A DNA stretch of 40,796 nucleotides from NCBI GenBank assembly GCA_030604905.1, contig JAUVVA010000022.1, positions 1-40,796 of the forward strand. The letters are read 5' to 3'. Below are positions 23,860 through 32,806 of this stretch, in pieces. Every line of letters begins with the position of its first letter. Positions within the stretch are counted from its first letter, which is position 1. Under the pieces are notes generated by a model, which saw only the letters and a program-made list of their open reading frames with translations, was not told where the DNA came from and searched no databases. Position numbers and translations under genes: made by a program. The stretch comes from Verrucomicrobiota bacterium. GTDB taxonomy: Bacteria > Verrucomicrobiota > Verrucomicrobiia > Opitutales > Opitutaceae.

Positions 23860-26688
23860 ATGCGCCCCCTGCTCTGCATCACCGCCGCCTCCGGGCCCCG
23901 CCCCGACTTCGGTTTTCTCGCCGCCCACGGCTACGCCGTCACGCATCTGCCCGACACCACCGCCGACCTTGGCAAGCGACTCGCCGACCATGCCATTGTC
24001 ATCGCCGCCTGCGAGACGCGCGGCACCCAGCACGCCCGCTTTTGGTGGATGGAGCGCGAGCTCTTCGCCTTCGTGCGCGGCGGCGGCCGTCTGCTCTTCA
24101 CCGCTCCCTGCTACGGCGCCTGGTCCCAGGTCTGGAGCGCCTTCCCCGCCCTCGTCCCCGTCACCCCGCTCATGCGCTCCGCCTGCGCGGAGAACTTCTC
24201 CGACCGCTTCCGCTGGGACCGCGGATGGGAAAGGCCGCTCCGCTCGCCACTCGTTCCCGAGCCAGGCCACCCGGTCTGCGCGGGCTTGCGGGACTGGCCC
24301 GAGGCCTACCAAGGCGCGAAGCCCGGCTCCTACAACGCCTACGACTACGACCGCTGGACCCCCAAGCCCCACACCGACGTCGCGCTGCGCACGCTGGATG
24401 GCGACGTCGCCCTCGCCTTCATGCCCTTCGGAGCCGGCCGCACCGCATTTCTCCTCGCCGATCTGCACGACGACGGCGGCGCCTCCTGGGCCTCCTGGGC
24501 CGACAGCGAGCGTTTCTGGGCCGCGCTCCTCCGCCACCTCGACACCAAGCCGCTCCGCCTCGAGCTCGCGCCGGCCGCCGGCCCCGCCCTCGGCGACAGC
24601 GCCGCCTGGGTCCGCGCCCTTACCCGCGGCGACTGGACGATGCTCGCGGACAACCAACTCGCGCTCAACGTGTCCGCCACGCCCTACACGCGCGAACCCG
24701 CCGCCTACTCCGACGGCTGGTTCCGCCCCGTCGACGAGGAGCCCGGCATCGGCCACGCCAAGTTTTACCCGCCGGCCACCCAATTCGATTGCGCGCTCTC
24801 CGCCGACCCCGTCGTCGGCGGCCGTGTCGTCCCGCTCGCGGTCGTGCCGGGCTCGCGCATCTGGCGCCCCCATCTCCTCACCCAACGCTTCCGCTCCGCC
24901 GATGGAGCCCTTGAGCTGGAGAAACGCACCGCCATCGCCGACGACGTCGTCTGCGCCGAGTTGCGGCTCGTGCACGGCGACGTCGACGCCTGGCGCCTGC
25001 GCGGCTGGAACCGCCACCATGGCTTTCTTGAGGGCGACGCCTCCGGCCGTCTCCTCGGACAAGTGGAGAATGGCATCTGCTTCGGCGTGGCCACGGGCGG
25101 GCGGCCACATTGGACGCTCCTGCGCGAGGCCCCGCTGCGCTACGAGGCGGAGCTGCCGGCCCCGCGCGAGGGCGTGCTCACCCTCCTTTTCACGGTCGCC
25201 ATGGAGCGCGCCACCGTCGCCGCGCGCCTCGACGCCGCGCGCGCCGCTCCGGCTTCCGTCTTCGACTCCGCGTTTCATCTTTGGGACGACTACTTTCGCC
25301 GCGAAGTGCCCGCCTTCCGCTCCGAGGATCCCGAGATCGAGCGCCTCGTCTACGGCGCCTTCCTCGGCTTTCGCATCAACCTTTACGACATCCCCTACGA
25401 GCCGTGGCGCGATCCGCACAGCTGCCCCTCGAAGATGCACTTCGACCCGCATTGGGAGCAGGACGACGTGCAGGCCGCCACCATCGGCAAGTGGCTGCGC
25501 GACCCACGCGCCATCGAGGGCCAACTGCTCGGGCCCTTTCGCCTGCGCCTGATGTTGAACAAAAACGCCGTCCACGGCCCGCTCGACCGCGAGCCGCAAG
25601 GCCTCGTGAGCGAGCTTCAGCAATACTCGATCCCCCTGCGCGAGCTCTACCTCTTCGACCCGCGCCCGGAATTACGCCGCGAGCTCATCGCGATGCTCCT
25701 CCGCGAGGAGGCGAAGAACGAGGAGGTCACGCCGGTCGACCCCGCCACCGGCCTCTTCTGCACCTTCAACTGCCTAGGCATGGACGACTCCCCGCGCTGG
25801 GACCTCGTCAGCCCGGGCCAGAAGGCCGAGTGGTTCCAAACCTTCGAGCGCGGCATGGTCACGCCGGATGTGAACGCCACCATCGCGCACCGCGCCGCCT
25901 TTCTGGCGGAGCTGCTCGAGGCCGAAGGCGATGTCGTTCGCGCCGCGGAGTTTCGCGCCCGCGCCGAGCGCCGCAAGCGCCTCATCCGCGAGCACACCTG
26001 GTCCGAGGCCGCCGGCTTCTTCGTCGACCGCGTGGGCGGCGAGTCCGGATGCTCCGACGTTCTCACGCCGATGGGTTTCGCGCCGCTGCTCCTCGGGCCC
26101 TACGACGACGCCGTGGCCCGCGGCGTGGAGCGGGCGCTCGAGGACGAGAACACCTTCCGCACTCCCTACGTGTTGCCCACCGTGGCGCGCTCGCACCCGA
26201 AGTTCGACGCCAACTCTTATTGGCGCGGCGCGATCTGGCCCCGCACCAATTGGTTTGCCGCGGAGGCGCTGCAAGCCGCCGGCCTGCGCGAAGCGGCCGC
26301 CACGCTCACCCGCCGCTGGCTGGAGCTCGCCCTCAAGGACGGCGCCGACCTCCGCGAAAACTACAACCCGCTCACCGGCGCGAAAAAGTGCGCCCACATG
26401 TTCACCGAGGGCCTCGCCGGCATCGCCGACCTCTACCTCAAGAACGTGGTCGGCTTCCGCCCCACCCTCTCCGGCTTCGACCTCGACCCGATCTCGCTCA
26501 CACCCGACACGCCCTCCTTCGCCTTCGGCCCCCTTCGCTACCGCGGTCACGACGTCACCATCACTTGGGACCGTTCCGCCGGCCGCGGCGAGCTGCTGCT
26601 GGATCGGCTTGCGCAAGCCTGGACGCCCGGGGCGCGGCTGAGCATCGCGGTTCCTTCTCCCGCACACGATCCCGCGCCCACCGCTTGA
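23860..26688 (+). CDS. Glycoside hydrolase, GH63/MGH1-like, with N-terminal amidotransferase-like domain
   Basis: 942 residues, no signal peptide. Residues 1-230 look like a class-I glutamine-amidotransferase/ThuA-type flavodoxin-like domain (MRPLLCITAA, VIAACETRG, FVRGGGRLLFTAPCYGAW) without a clear catalytic triad. A beta-sandwich-like middle follows. The C-terminal (alpha/alpha)6 barrel (about 470-920) shows GH63/trehalase-like traits: HFDPHWEQDD, GMDDSPRWD (640-648; Asp642/643 acid candidates), NSYWRGAIWPRTNWF, and ENYNP with Glu833 as likely base. Relatives hydrolyse glucosylated or mannosylated glycerate, alpha-glucosides or mannosyl oligosaccharides; the linkage here is not known. It is divergent from the LacI-type gene and converges on the heparinase-type gene, with a small hairpin at 26724-26744. 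Confidence 0.83.
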   Translation: MRPLLCITAASGPRPDFGFLAAHGYAVTHLPDTTADLGKRLADHAIVIAACETRGTQHARFWWMERELFAFVRGGGRLLFTAPCYGAWSQVWSAFPALVPVTPLMRSACAENFSDRFRWDRGWERPLRSPLVPEPGHPVCAGLRDWPEAYQGAKPGSYNAYDYDRWTPKPHTDVALRTLDGDVALAFMPFGAGRTAFLLADLHDDGGASWASWADSERFWAALLRHLDTKPLRLELAPAAGPALGDSAAWVRALTRGDWTMLADNQLALNVSATPYTREPAAYSDGWFRPVDEEPGIGHAKFYPPATQFDCALSADPVVGGRVVPLAVVPGSRIWRPHLLTQRFRSADGALELEKRTAIADDVVCAELRLVHGDVDAWRLRGWNRHHGFLEGDASGRLLGQVENGICFGVATGGRPHWTLLREAPLRYEAELPAPREGVLTLLFTVAMERATVAARLDAARAAPASVFDSAFHLWDDYFRREVPAFRSEDPEIERLVYGAFLGFRINLYDIPYEPWRDPHSCPSKMHFDPHWEQDDVQAATIGKWLRDPRAIEGQLLGPFRLRLMLNKNAVHGPLDREPQGLVSELQQYSIPLRELYLFDPRPELRRELIAMLLREEAKNEEVTPVDPATGLFCTFNCLGMDDSPRWDLVSPGQKAEWFQTFERGMVTPDVNATIAHRAAFLAELLEAEGDVVRAAEFRARAERRKRLIREHTWSEAAGFFVDRVGGESGCSDVLTPMGFAPLLLGPYDDAVARGVERALEDENTFRTPYVLPTVARSHPKFDANSYWRGAIWPRTNWFAAEALQAAGLREAAATLTRRWLELALKDGADLRENYNPLTGAKKCAHMFTEGLAGIADLYLKNVVGFRPTLSGFDLDPISLTPDTPSFAFGPLRYRGHDVTITWDRSAGRGELLLDRLAQAWTPGARLSIAVPSPAHDPAPTA

Positions 26689-26723
26689 CCCCGATCGGCG
26701 CCGTTCGCGACGCCCCCAACTTA

Positions 26724-26744
26724 GAAGCGCGCCCTTGGCGCTTC
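26724..26744. terminator. Small convergent hairpin, possible bidirectional terminator
   Basis: GAAGCGC / GCGCTTC, 7-bp perfect stem with a 7-base loop, between the convergent GH63-like and heparinase-type genes and overlapping the latter's stop codon. There is no T-tract on either strand, so termination would be weak or factor-dependent. Confidence 0.35.
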
Positions 26745-28689
26745 AGGCCGCAGGCACCAAACCAAGGTCCCTACCGTCAAGCAAGACCCGCGGCCAGTCC
26801 CCCGCGAGCACTCGCAGCGCCGGCTGCGGCCACCCTCGAGCGTCCGCGGCCCGCGGCAGCAACAACGTCGTGTAGATGCGGTCCCGGTCTCCTCCGTCGT
26901 CCTCGAAGCAGACGCGCGTCGAATCACGCGCGTGGTCCATCAAGTCCGAAACCCTCCCGGGGGCGAGACGGGCCGTCAAAGTCGACGGCCCCTCGATGCG
27001 GAGGTTGGGCCGTCCGGAATCGCACGTCGTCGCCACCGGCGCCGAGGCATCGAGTTCGACGTGAGCGGAGTCCAGGTGGAACCAGAGCTGCACCGTTTGC
27101 GCGGCTTGCAGACCACGCAATTGGTCCACCACCACCAAGGCGCCGTTTCCCTCGATCAGGATCAGGATCCGGCGGTGCAGCACGGGTGCGAAATTGTGAT
27201 GTTCGCAGACGCTGAACAAGCAGCCCGGCCCGGCGCCCGTCGCCAGCACCCGGCCCTCGCCTTGGCTGCCGAAACCCCACGTGTCGACGTAGGCGAAGGG
27301 ATCTCGCCCGTCCACCGTCACCGTGTTGTGCCACGCGGCGCACTTGAAGGCGTAGCGCTCCTCGCCCTCGCGATAGGTGTAGCGACCCGGGTCGACCGCC
27401 AACGCGCGGCCAAAAGCCGTGAAATCGAAACCCGCGGGGTCGATGTGGGCATGACCGTTGTTCACCGGACTCCGACACGCGAAGAACACGCTCGCCGCCT
27501 CTCGATCCCAGCTGCTGCGCAACATCGCCTGCCCGAGCTCCGGCTGCACGTGCGCGCGAGGCGGCGCGGGCGGCGCCGGCATCGCCTCCAGGCGCGCCAG
27601 CCACCCCTCCGGATCGGGCGCGTGCCACAGGGCCTCCGCCACCGCCGCGCTCCACTCCTCCTCGGGCACGAGGCTCCGCAGCAAATACAACTCCTCGTCG
27701 CGCCCGATCGCCAGCGAGGCAAGCAGGGCCGCCAGCACCGGACCCTGCGCCGTCGCGTCGCTGTCGCCCCAAGGCACGTTGACCCCGGTCGGCCGCAGGC
27801 TGTGCAACACGTAGGCCAACGCGCCCTCCAAGCGCGACCGCCAGCTCTCGGGCAACGAGAGCCCGTGCTCCCGCCCGATCAGGATCGCCTGAGCCAGCGT
27901 GCGCAGGCTAACCGCATGGTAATGGGGGCAGCCCTCGATCTGCCCGCCGCCGGCCACAAACTGCGCCTCCAGGCAGCGCCCGATCTCGCGCCAAGCCTGC
28001 TCGCGCCAGCCCGCGGCCTCGGGCAACTCCGGATGCAGGACCGCGAGGCGCAGCAGGCCCGCCATCTCGGTCAGGTAGTGGTTGTGATCGGCCCGCGGCC
28101 AGAGCCGCGCCGGGATGCTCGCCAACACCCGCCCATGCTCGCGACACGCCGCCGTGATCGCCTCGCGCGCCGCCGCCGGGAGCGCGTTCGACCTCGCCAA
28201 GGTCTCCCAGCTCTCGGACCAAGTCTGCTCCATGCGGATCCCCGCCTCGAGCGTCCGCCAGGGCGTGGGCGCGTCGAAGGCCGCGCGTAGCGCCGCCTCC
28301 GATTCGTCGGCGAGCGCCGGCGCGGGACAGGAGGCGATCCAATCGGCCCACTCCGTCATGACCTGCAGGCGGAGCGCCTCGTCCCCGTCCAGCGCGGCCA
28401 GACGCAGAAAATGCGGCCAGTGGTAGTGCCGGTTGAGGAGCCACAAGGCCTCCTTGTCGCCGCTGGGCACGGGGTTTTGATTCCAGAGCGGCGGGGCGCC
28501 GACAAACACCGCCCGCCCTCCCCCGCCGGGCAACATGAAGCGCCCGGCCCGCTCCTCCGCCACCTGCTCACGCAGCCGCGCGACCGCCGCCGGAGCCTGC
28601 TCCGCCCAGAGACGGAGCCGCAGCAGATAACGCGAGCCCGGCGACGCGCGCGACTCCGGGGCCACGGACGCAGGCAAGGGGGCGCTCAT
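26743..28689 (-). CDS. Heparinase II/III family protein, translationally coupled to paralogue B
   Basis: 648 residues, no signal peptide. Residues 1-300 form the helical toroid (LWLLNRHYHWPHFLRLA, RADHNHYLTEMAGLLRLAVLHPELPEA); the heparinase II/III beta domain begins near 400 with SPVNNGHAHIDPAGFDF, DPGRYTYREGEERYAFKCAAWHNTVTVDG. The NGHAHxD motif and the Tyr-containing DPGRYTY match heparinase-type lyases of uronic-acid glycans better than paralogues A and B do. Its ATG (28687-28689) overlaps the stop codon of the preceding heparinase-type gene as ATGA, so the two are co-translated and probably supply complementary cleavages. It converges with the GH63-like gene. Substrate cannot be assigned from sequence. 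Confidence 0.87.
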   Translation of the reverse strand: MSAPLPASVAPESRASPGSRYLLRLRLWAEQAPAAVARLREQVAEERAGRFMLPGGGGRAVFVGAPPLWNQNPVPSGDKEALWLLNRHYHWPHFLRLAALDGDEALRLQVMTEWADWIASCPAPALADESEAALRAAFDAPTPWRTLEAGIRMEQTWSESWETLARSNALPAAAREAITAACREHGRVLASIPARLWPRADHNHYLTEMAGLLRLAVLHPELPEAAGWREQAWREIGRCLEAQFVAGGGQIEGCPHYHAVSLRTLAQAILIGREHGLSLPESWRSRLEGALAYVLHSLRPTGVNVPWGDSDATAQGPVLAALLASLAIGRDEELYLLRSLVPEEEWSAAVAEALWHAPDPEGWLARLEAMPAPPAPPRAHVQPELGQAMLRSSWDREAASVFFACRSPVNNGHAHIDPAGFDFTAFGRALAVDPGRYTYREGEERYAFKCAAWHNTVTVDGRDPFAYVDTWGFGSQGEGRVLATGAGPGCLFSVCEHHNFAPVLHRRILILIEGNGALVVVDQLRGLQAAQTVQLWFHLDSAHVELDASAPVATTCDSGRPNLRIEGPSTLTARLAPGRVSDLMDHARDSTRVCFEDDGGDRDRIYTTLLLPRAADARGWPQPALRVLAGDWPRVLLDGRDLGLVPAA

Positions 28690-30500
28690 GAAAGGCGCGC
28701 CTCCACCTCGAGCCGGCCATCCGCGCCCGCCGCGCTCGGCACCCGAATCGTCAGACGCTTCAGGCCCGGACACGGTGCATCGCTGGGCCTCAGCAATCCC
28801 GACACCTCCTCGATCTCCAGGCTCCACTGCCCGCGCACCGGAGCGAGCACGCGCAAGGCGAGCGTGCGCCCGCCTTGATGAAGACGGGCGCCCTCCGACG
28901 TCGTCTCCACATCCGCCTCCGTGAGCCACTGCCAGCGCGCCACCACCACCTCCTCGCCGCCCCGCCAGCGGTCCTCGATCCTGAGCACACCGTCCGACGC
29001 GAGTCGGGCCCGACGCTCCACCTCGACGAGCCGCGGCCGGTGCAACGCGGTGAGCTCCACCAAGACTTCGCCGCCCTCGGCCGCCTCGCGCAGGCTCGCC
29101 TCGCCCTCGACGTGCGGCGGGACCTCGTCGAAACGCAGGATGTTGTGCGCCTCCGGCCCGAGCCGAAACACCGACCAGCGTTCGCCACCGGGTGCGCCGT
29201 CCCACATCCGCACGCCCGCCGCCTCGAGGGAGTGATACTCCTGCATGCCCGGATCGACCGCCCAGCGCACGCCGCCGGCCTCGAAAACGAAACCGCCCGC
29301 GTCGAGATGCGCATGCGAAGAGGATGCGCGGCCGCCCTTGATCGCGAAAAAAGCCGCCCGCGCATCGCCCCAAGCCGTGCGCGCCACGGCCACCGGCGTT
29401 TCTCCGCGACCGAACCAGAGGAGCGGGAGTGTTCGCGGGGCTTCGTTGCCCGAGACGGAAAGCGGCGTGGCGCGCCACCAAAGCGCGAGCGCGTCGAGCC
29501 GCTCGTAGATGGCGCGCAGCTCGCCCGTCGGGCCGCACCGGCCGCTCTCCAGGCGGTGGAGCTCGGCGGCGGCGATGCCCGGCTCGCCTCGGCGCGCGGC
29601 GAACCAGTGCAGCACGGGCATGGGCGGCACCAGGTCGCGGCTGTCGCCGTAGTTGAAGAAGCGGCCGCTGGGCGCGATCATCTGCGCCATATAGTCGGCG
29701 CTCGCCAGGAAGCCCGGAAAATCCGCCAGACCATGATCCTGCCAGCCGGCCGATTCGATCAGCGAGATCAGCACGACTTGGAACGTGGTCCCGTAGATCC
29801 AATACATCGGCCCCTCCGGATAAGCACCGTCCGGAGCGTAGGCCGAGGCAGGGCCCGCCTGCTCCTCGACCGCACGGGTGAGCGTGCGCACCGCCAGCGC
29901 CGGCTCCCGGTCCGCGACCGCCAGCGCGGCGGTGGCGAGGCCGGCATGGCAGACCTGGGTCCAGTTGCTGCGCCCACCCAGCCAGCGCAGCGTCTCCGGC
30001 GCCCCCTCGAAGGAAGGACGAAGAGCCCGCTCCACCAGAGCCGAGGCGACGCGCTCGCGCTCCGCGGGCGAAAACACCTCGGGCAGCCACGAGAAGCCGA
30101 TCGCCACGCCGAGGGCATACTCGGCGACATCCAGAAAATGGACTTCGCCCCAGTCGGGCAAAGCGACCACGGCGAGAATCTCCTCCCGCGCCCGGGCGGC
30201 CGCGCGCGCATCGCCGTCAAGCCGCGCGATGGTCGCGAGATCGATCACCCGGCCTTGGAAAAGCCGCGCCGGGGTGAGCCGACGCAGACCCTCGACGCTA
30301 TGCGCGATCGGCGGCGCGGCGAGGTGACGCTCCGCGCGCTCCCGGGCGGCGGCCGCGATCCGCGCAAGCACGGGATCGGCCGCGATGCGCCCCGGCAGTG
30401 CGGCCCACGCGGTGGCGTCGGCGAAGACCAGCGCGGGTGTCGCGACCGGGATGCGGACGACCGGCGAAACGGGCGGAGCGGTGACGGGCGAAGGAAACAT
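28686..30500 (-). CDS. Heparinase II/III family protein, cytoplasmic type (paralogue B)
   Basis: 604 residues, no convincing signal peptide. Same architecture as the protein at 19833-21650: helical N-terminal half (SNWTQVCHAGLATAALAVADREPALA, almost word-for-word shared), then a heparinase II/III beta domain with SSSHAHLDAGGFVFEAGGVRWAVDPGMQEY. Where paralogue A has HNDAGSF this one has HLDAGGF, so substrate or efficiency may differ. Its TGA overlaps the ATG of the next gene. The ATG at 30500 is preferred over a TTG at 30521; no Shine-Dalgarno is visible for either. It lies 157 bases after the terminator of the PEP-CTERM gene, so it likely has its own promoter in 30501-30656, which I could not identify. 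Confidence 0.86.
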   Translation of the reverse strand: MFPSPVTAPPVSPVVRIPVATPALVFADATAWAALPGRIAADPVLARIAAAARERAERHLAAPPIAHSVEGLRRLTPARLFQGRVIDLATIARLDGDARAAARAREEILAVVALPDWGEVHFLDVAEYALGVAIGFSWLPEVFSPAERERVASALVERALRPSFEGAPETLRWLGGRSNWTQVCHAGLATAALAVADREPALAVRTLTRAVEEQAGPASAYAPDGAYPEGPMYWIYGTTFQVVLISLIESAGWQDHGLADFPGFLASADYMAQMIAPSGRFFNYGDSRDLVPPMPVLHWFAARRGEPGIAAAELHRLESGRCGPTGELRAIYERLDALALWWRATPLSVSGNEAPRTLPLLWFGRGETPVAVARTAWGDARAAFFAIKGGRASSSHAHLDAGGFVFEAGGVRWAVDPGMQEYHSLEAAGVRMWDGAPGGERWSVFRLGPEAHNILRFDEVPPHVEGEASLREAAEGGEVLVELTALHRPRLVEVERRARLASDGVLRIEDRWRGGEEVVVARWQWLTEADVETTSEGARLHQGGRTLALRVLAPVRGQWSLEIEEVSGLLRPSDAPCPGLKRLTIRVPSAAGADGRLEVEARLS

Positions 30501-30656
30501 GGAAGAAAAAACAACGTGCAAGACGACCCAAGCGTCCTCGGTGGCTCAGGCCTCAAAGGTTTCGACCCAGCCTCCTCGCCATCGTCCGCCTCCACCGTCA
30601 CGGGAAGCGATTCGGTGCGCACCCGCGTAGTCGACGAGGTTCATGGAGCATTACGC

Positions 30657-30685
30657 AAAAAGCCGCGCGGCGGAGCCGCACGGCT
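30657..30685 (-). terminator. Intrinsic terminator after the PEP-CTERM gene
   Basis: Read on the minus strand: AGCCGTGCGGC, loop TCC, GCCGCGCGGCT, then a run of T. This is an 11-bp stem with one G-T wobble. It begins 22 bases after the stop codon of the PEP-CTERM gene and separates it from the heparinase-type pair downstream. Confidence 0.85.
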
Positions 30686-30707
30686 TGGAGGGAAAACTGA
30701 CTGCGAT

Positions 30708-31520
30708 TTAGGCGCGACGGCGGCGCGAAGCGGCAAAACCCAGGGCGCCGAGGCCGGCCAGCGCCGCGAAGGCGGAGGGCTCGGGGATGGCGGAGAAGCT
30801 GTCAAACGTGACCGTGTGAGTTCCGGTGGAGGCTGCGCTGCGGGCGTTGCGGGCGCGCACCCCGAAGAAATCGTTGGTGCTCACGAAACCGAGGTAGGAC
30901 GCGGAGGTGCCGATCTGGCTGCCATCGAGGAAAACGCCCATCTCGAGGTTGTAGGTGTTGAGGCCGACGTTGGTCACGGTGACGCGCAACGTGTAGTCGG
31001 TGTCCAACAGAGCGGCGCGCGTGGCGTCGGTGCCGACGCCATCCGCGCGGCCATTGGTGCCCACGGGCGTGTTCGACGTTCCGGTAAAACTGAGGAAGCG
31101 CAGGCGGCCATCCGTCGCGGCCGTCGTGCTGTTGGTCATGTAGGTCCAATCCGCGAGGAGATAATTGGTGCCGGCGGTTGAGGGCTCGCCGCCGTTGTTG
31201 GCGAAGAGGACAAATCCCGCCGTGGTGTCGCCACCATCATTTGTGCCGAAAGCGGTGATCCGCACCACCGTCTCCAGGGTGAACGACTTTCCCGCGAAGT
31301 TGGTGAACTGCTCGGTGCCATAGCGAGCGACCGCGCTCGTGCCTGTCGTGCTGAAGCTGAGCGCGCCGCCCGTGGGAGCGCCGAGGTTGCCGTTGGCGAA
31401 GCCCGACGAGCCGAAGTTGTTCACGAACGGGATGGTCGCGGCGGAAACCGAGGTGGCCGCGAGGGCCGCGGAGAAGAGCAAAGCGGTGCCGAGGAAACGA
31501 GGGGAAGCGGAGGGGTTCAT
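30708..31520 (-). CDS. PEP-CTERM sorting-domain protein
   Basis: 270 residues. A signal peptide ends near residue 27 (TSVSA). The mature part (about 29-240) is Gly/Thr/Ser/Asn-rich and beta-strand-like (FVNNFGSSGFANGNLGAP, FTLETVVRITAFGTNDGG), resembling lectin/LamG-type beta-sandwiches without a firm match. The C-terminus is a standard PEP-CTERM tag: IPEPSAFAAL, a hydrophobic helix, then a basic RRRRA end. Such proteins are processed by an exosortase (EpsH/XrtA type) and delivered to the cell surface or matrix; no exosortase is in the window. It is divergent from the XylR-type regulator, with only 71 bases between start codons, so control by that regulator is likely. Confidence 0.93.
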   Translation of the reverse strand: MNPSASPRFLGTALLFSAALAATSVSAATIPFVNNFGSSGFANGNLGAPTGGALSFSTTGTSAVARYGTEQFTNFAGKSFTLETVVRITAFGTNDGGDTTAGFVLFANNGGEPSTAGTNYLLADWTYMTNSTTAATDGRLRFLSFTGTSNTPVGTNGRADGVGTDATRAALLDTDYTLRVTVTNVGLNTYNLEMGVFLDGSQIGTSASYLGFVSTNDFFGVRARNARSAASTGTHTVTFDSFSAIPEPSAFAALAGLGALGFAASRRRRA

Positions 31521-31591
31521 GCGCTAAATCGTAACAAAAGAGCCTCGCCGCCAGATAACCATCCCGCGTAATCTTATTCCGTTTTTCCGCA

Positions 31592-32806
31592 ATGCCCCGC
31601 CCTCGTGTCCTTGGGCTCTTCGCCCGCCCCGACCTCTCCGCCAAGCGCGACTTCCTCCTCGGCGTCGCCCGCGCCGCCCGCGCGCACGAGGACTGCGAGA
31701 TCGTCATGCTCGCGCCCGTGGACCGCCTCGCTCCCTTCTCGCTCCCGCCGCAGCTCGACGGCGTGATCGCCTGGCCCGACCTCGCCGAGGAGTTGCCCTC
31801 GCTGCGTGGCATCCCCGCGCCGCTCGTTTTTATGGGCCACATCGATCCCGGCCCGGGCTTCACCCGCGTGCGAATCGACAACCTCGCCATCGGCCGCCTC
31901 GCCGCCGACCACTTTCTCGCTCGCGGCTTCCGCCGCTTCGCCGCCTGCATGCTCCGCGCGGATTATCCCTACGGACGCGACCGTCTCGCCGGCTACATCG
32001 AACGGCTCGCGGAGAACAAGGAGAGCGACCAACCGGAAATCTTCCGCCTCAGAGACAACGAATCCACGGGCGGGGAGATCGCCCGCCTCGAAACCTGGCT
32101 CCGTGCGCTGCCCGGGCCCACCGCCGTCTATTGCGACACCGACCGCGCCGGCTCGCTGCTGCTCCGACTTTGCCAACACCTGGGCGTCAAGGTGCCGGAC
32201 CAGCTCGCCGTGCTCGCCACCGGTGACGACGACCTGCTCTGCGCGCTCACCCACCCGCCCCTCAGCTCGATCGGCGTGCGCGCGGCCGACGCGGGCCGGC
32301 TCGCGTTCGAGCTCATCGAGGCTCGCTGGCGACGCCCGTCCACCCGTCCCGCCGTGCACGCGCTGGGCGACTTTCGCGTCACCGAACGCGCCTCCACCGA
32401 GCTGCTCGCGGTCGAGGACCGCGCCGCCGCCGCCGCCCTTCGCCTCATCCGCGAACGCGCCTGCACCGGCGTCTCGGTGGACGAGCTCGCGCGCGCCGCC
32501 GGCCTCTCCCGCCGCATGCTCGAGCTGCGTTTCAAGGCCGCCACCGGCGGCACCATCCACGGCGAGATCACCCGCGTGCGTCTCGCGCGGGCCCAAGCCC
32601 TGCTCGCCGACTCTGACCTGCTCGTCGCCGATATCGCCGAGCGCTGCGGCTACGGCGAGCCGCAGCGGCTCTGCGAAGCCTTCGCCCGCGCCGGCCTGCC
32701 CAGCCCCAAGGCCTGGCGCGCCGCTCGGCGCGCCGGCGCCGGCACCGCTCAGGGCTCGCTCACCACGCGGAAAAAGCGTCGCTCGCCCGTCAGCGGCGCG
32801 TCGTGA
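31592..32806 (+). CDS. XylR-type regulator: sugar-binding domain plus C-terminal AraC HTH
   Basis: 404 residues. Residues 1-270 form a LacI/periplasmic-binding-protein-like sensor (MPRPRVLGLFARPDLSAKRDFLLGV, then VFMGHIDPG, VRIDNLAIGRLAADHFLARGFRRFA, VYCDTDRAG, AVLATGDDDLLC, and PPLSSIGVRAADAGRLAFELIE). The C-terminal ~100 residues are an AraC-type double HTH (VSVDELARAAGLSRRMLELRFKAATG, VADIAERCGYGEPQRLCEAFARAG). This order defines the E. coli XylR family, abundant in Opitutaceae-type genomes; here it likely senses a sugar of this locus. It is divergent from the PEP-CTERM gene. Its last 58 bases overlap the 3' end of the convergent secreted lyase gene; the Arg/Ser-rich tail coded there lies outside the HTH domain and may be recently extended. 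Confidence 0.93.
   Translation: MPRPRVLGLFARPDLSAKRDFLLGVARAARAHEDCEIVMLAPVDRLAPFSLPPQLDGVIAWPDLAEELPSLRGIPAPLVFMGHIDPGPGFTRVRIDNLAIGRLAADHFLARGFRRFAACMLRADYPYGRDRLAGYIERLAENKESDQPEIFRLRDNESTGGEIARLETWLRALPGPTAVYCDTDRAGSLLLRLCQHLGVKVPDQLAVLATGDDDLLCALTHPPLSSIGVRAADAGRLAFELIEARWRRPSTRPAVHALGDFRVTERASTELLAVEDRAAAAALRLIRERACTGVSVDELARAAGLSRRMLELRFKAATGGTIHGEITRVRLARAQALLADSDLLVADIAERCGYGEPQRLCEAFARAGLPSPKAWRAARRAGAGTAQGSLTTRKKRRSPVSGAS

Noticed and set aside
23713-25623. N-terminal extension of the LacI-type frame across the glycosidase gene
   Set aside because: The HTH begins at 23712; everything upstream is antisense to the GH63-like gene and crosses the intergenic promoter region.
28690-30090. 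Long N-terminal extension of the second heparinase frame
   Set aside because: Out-of-frame shadow of paralogue B; the real start is the ATG overlapping that gene's stop codon.
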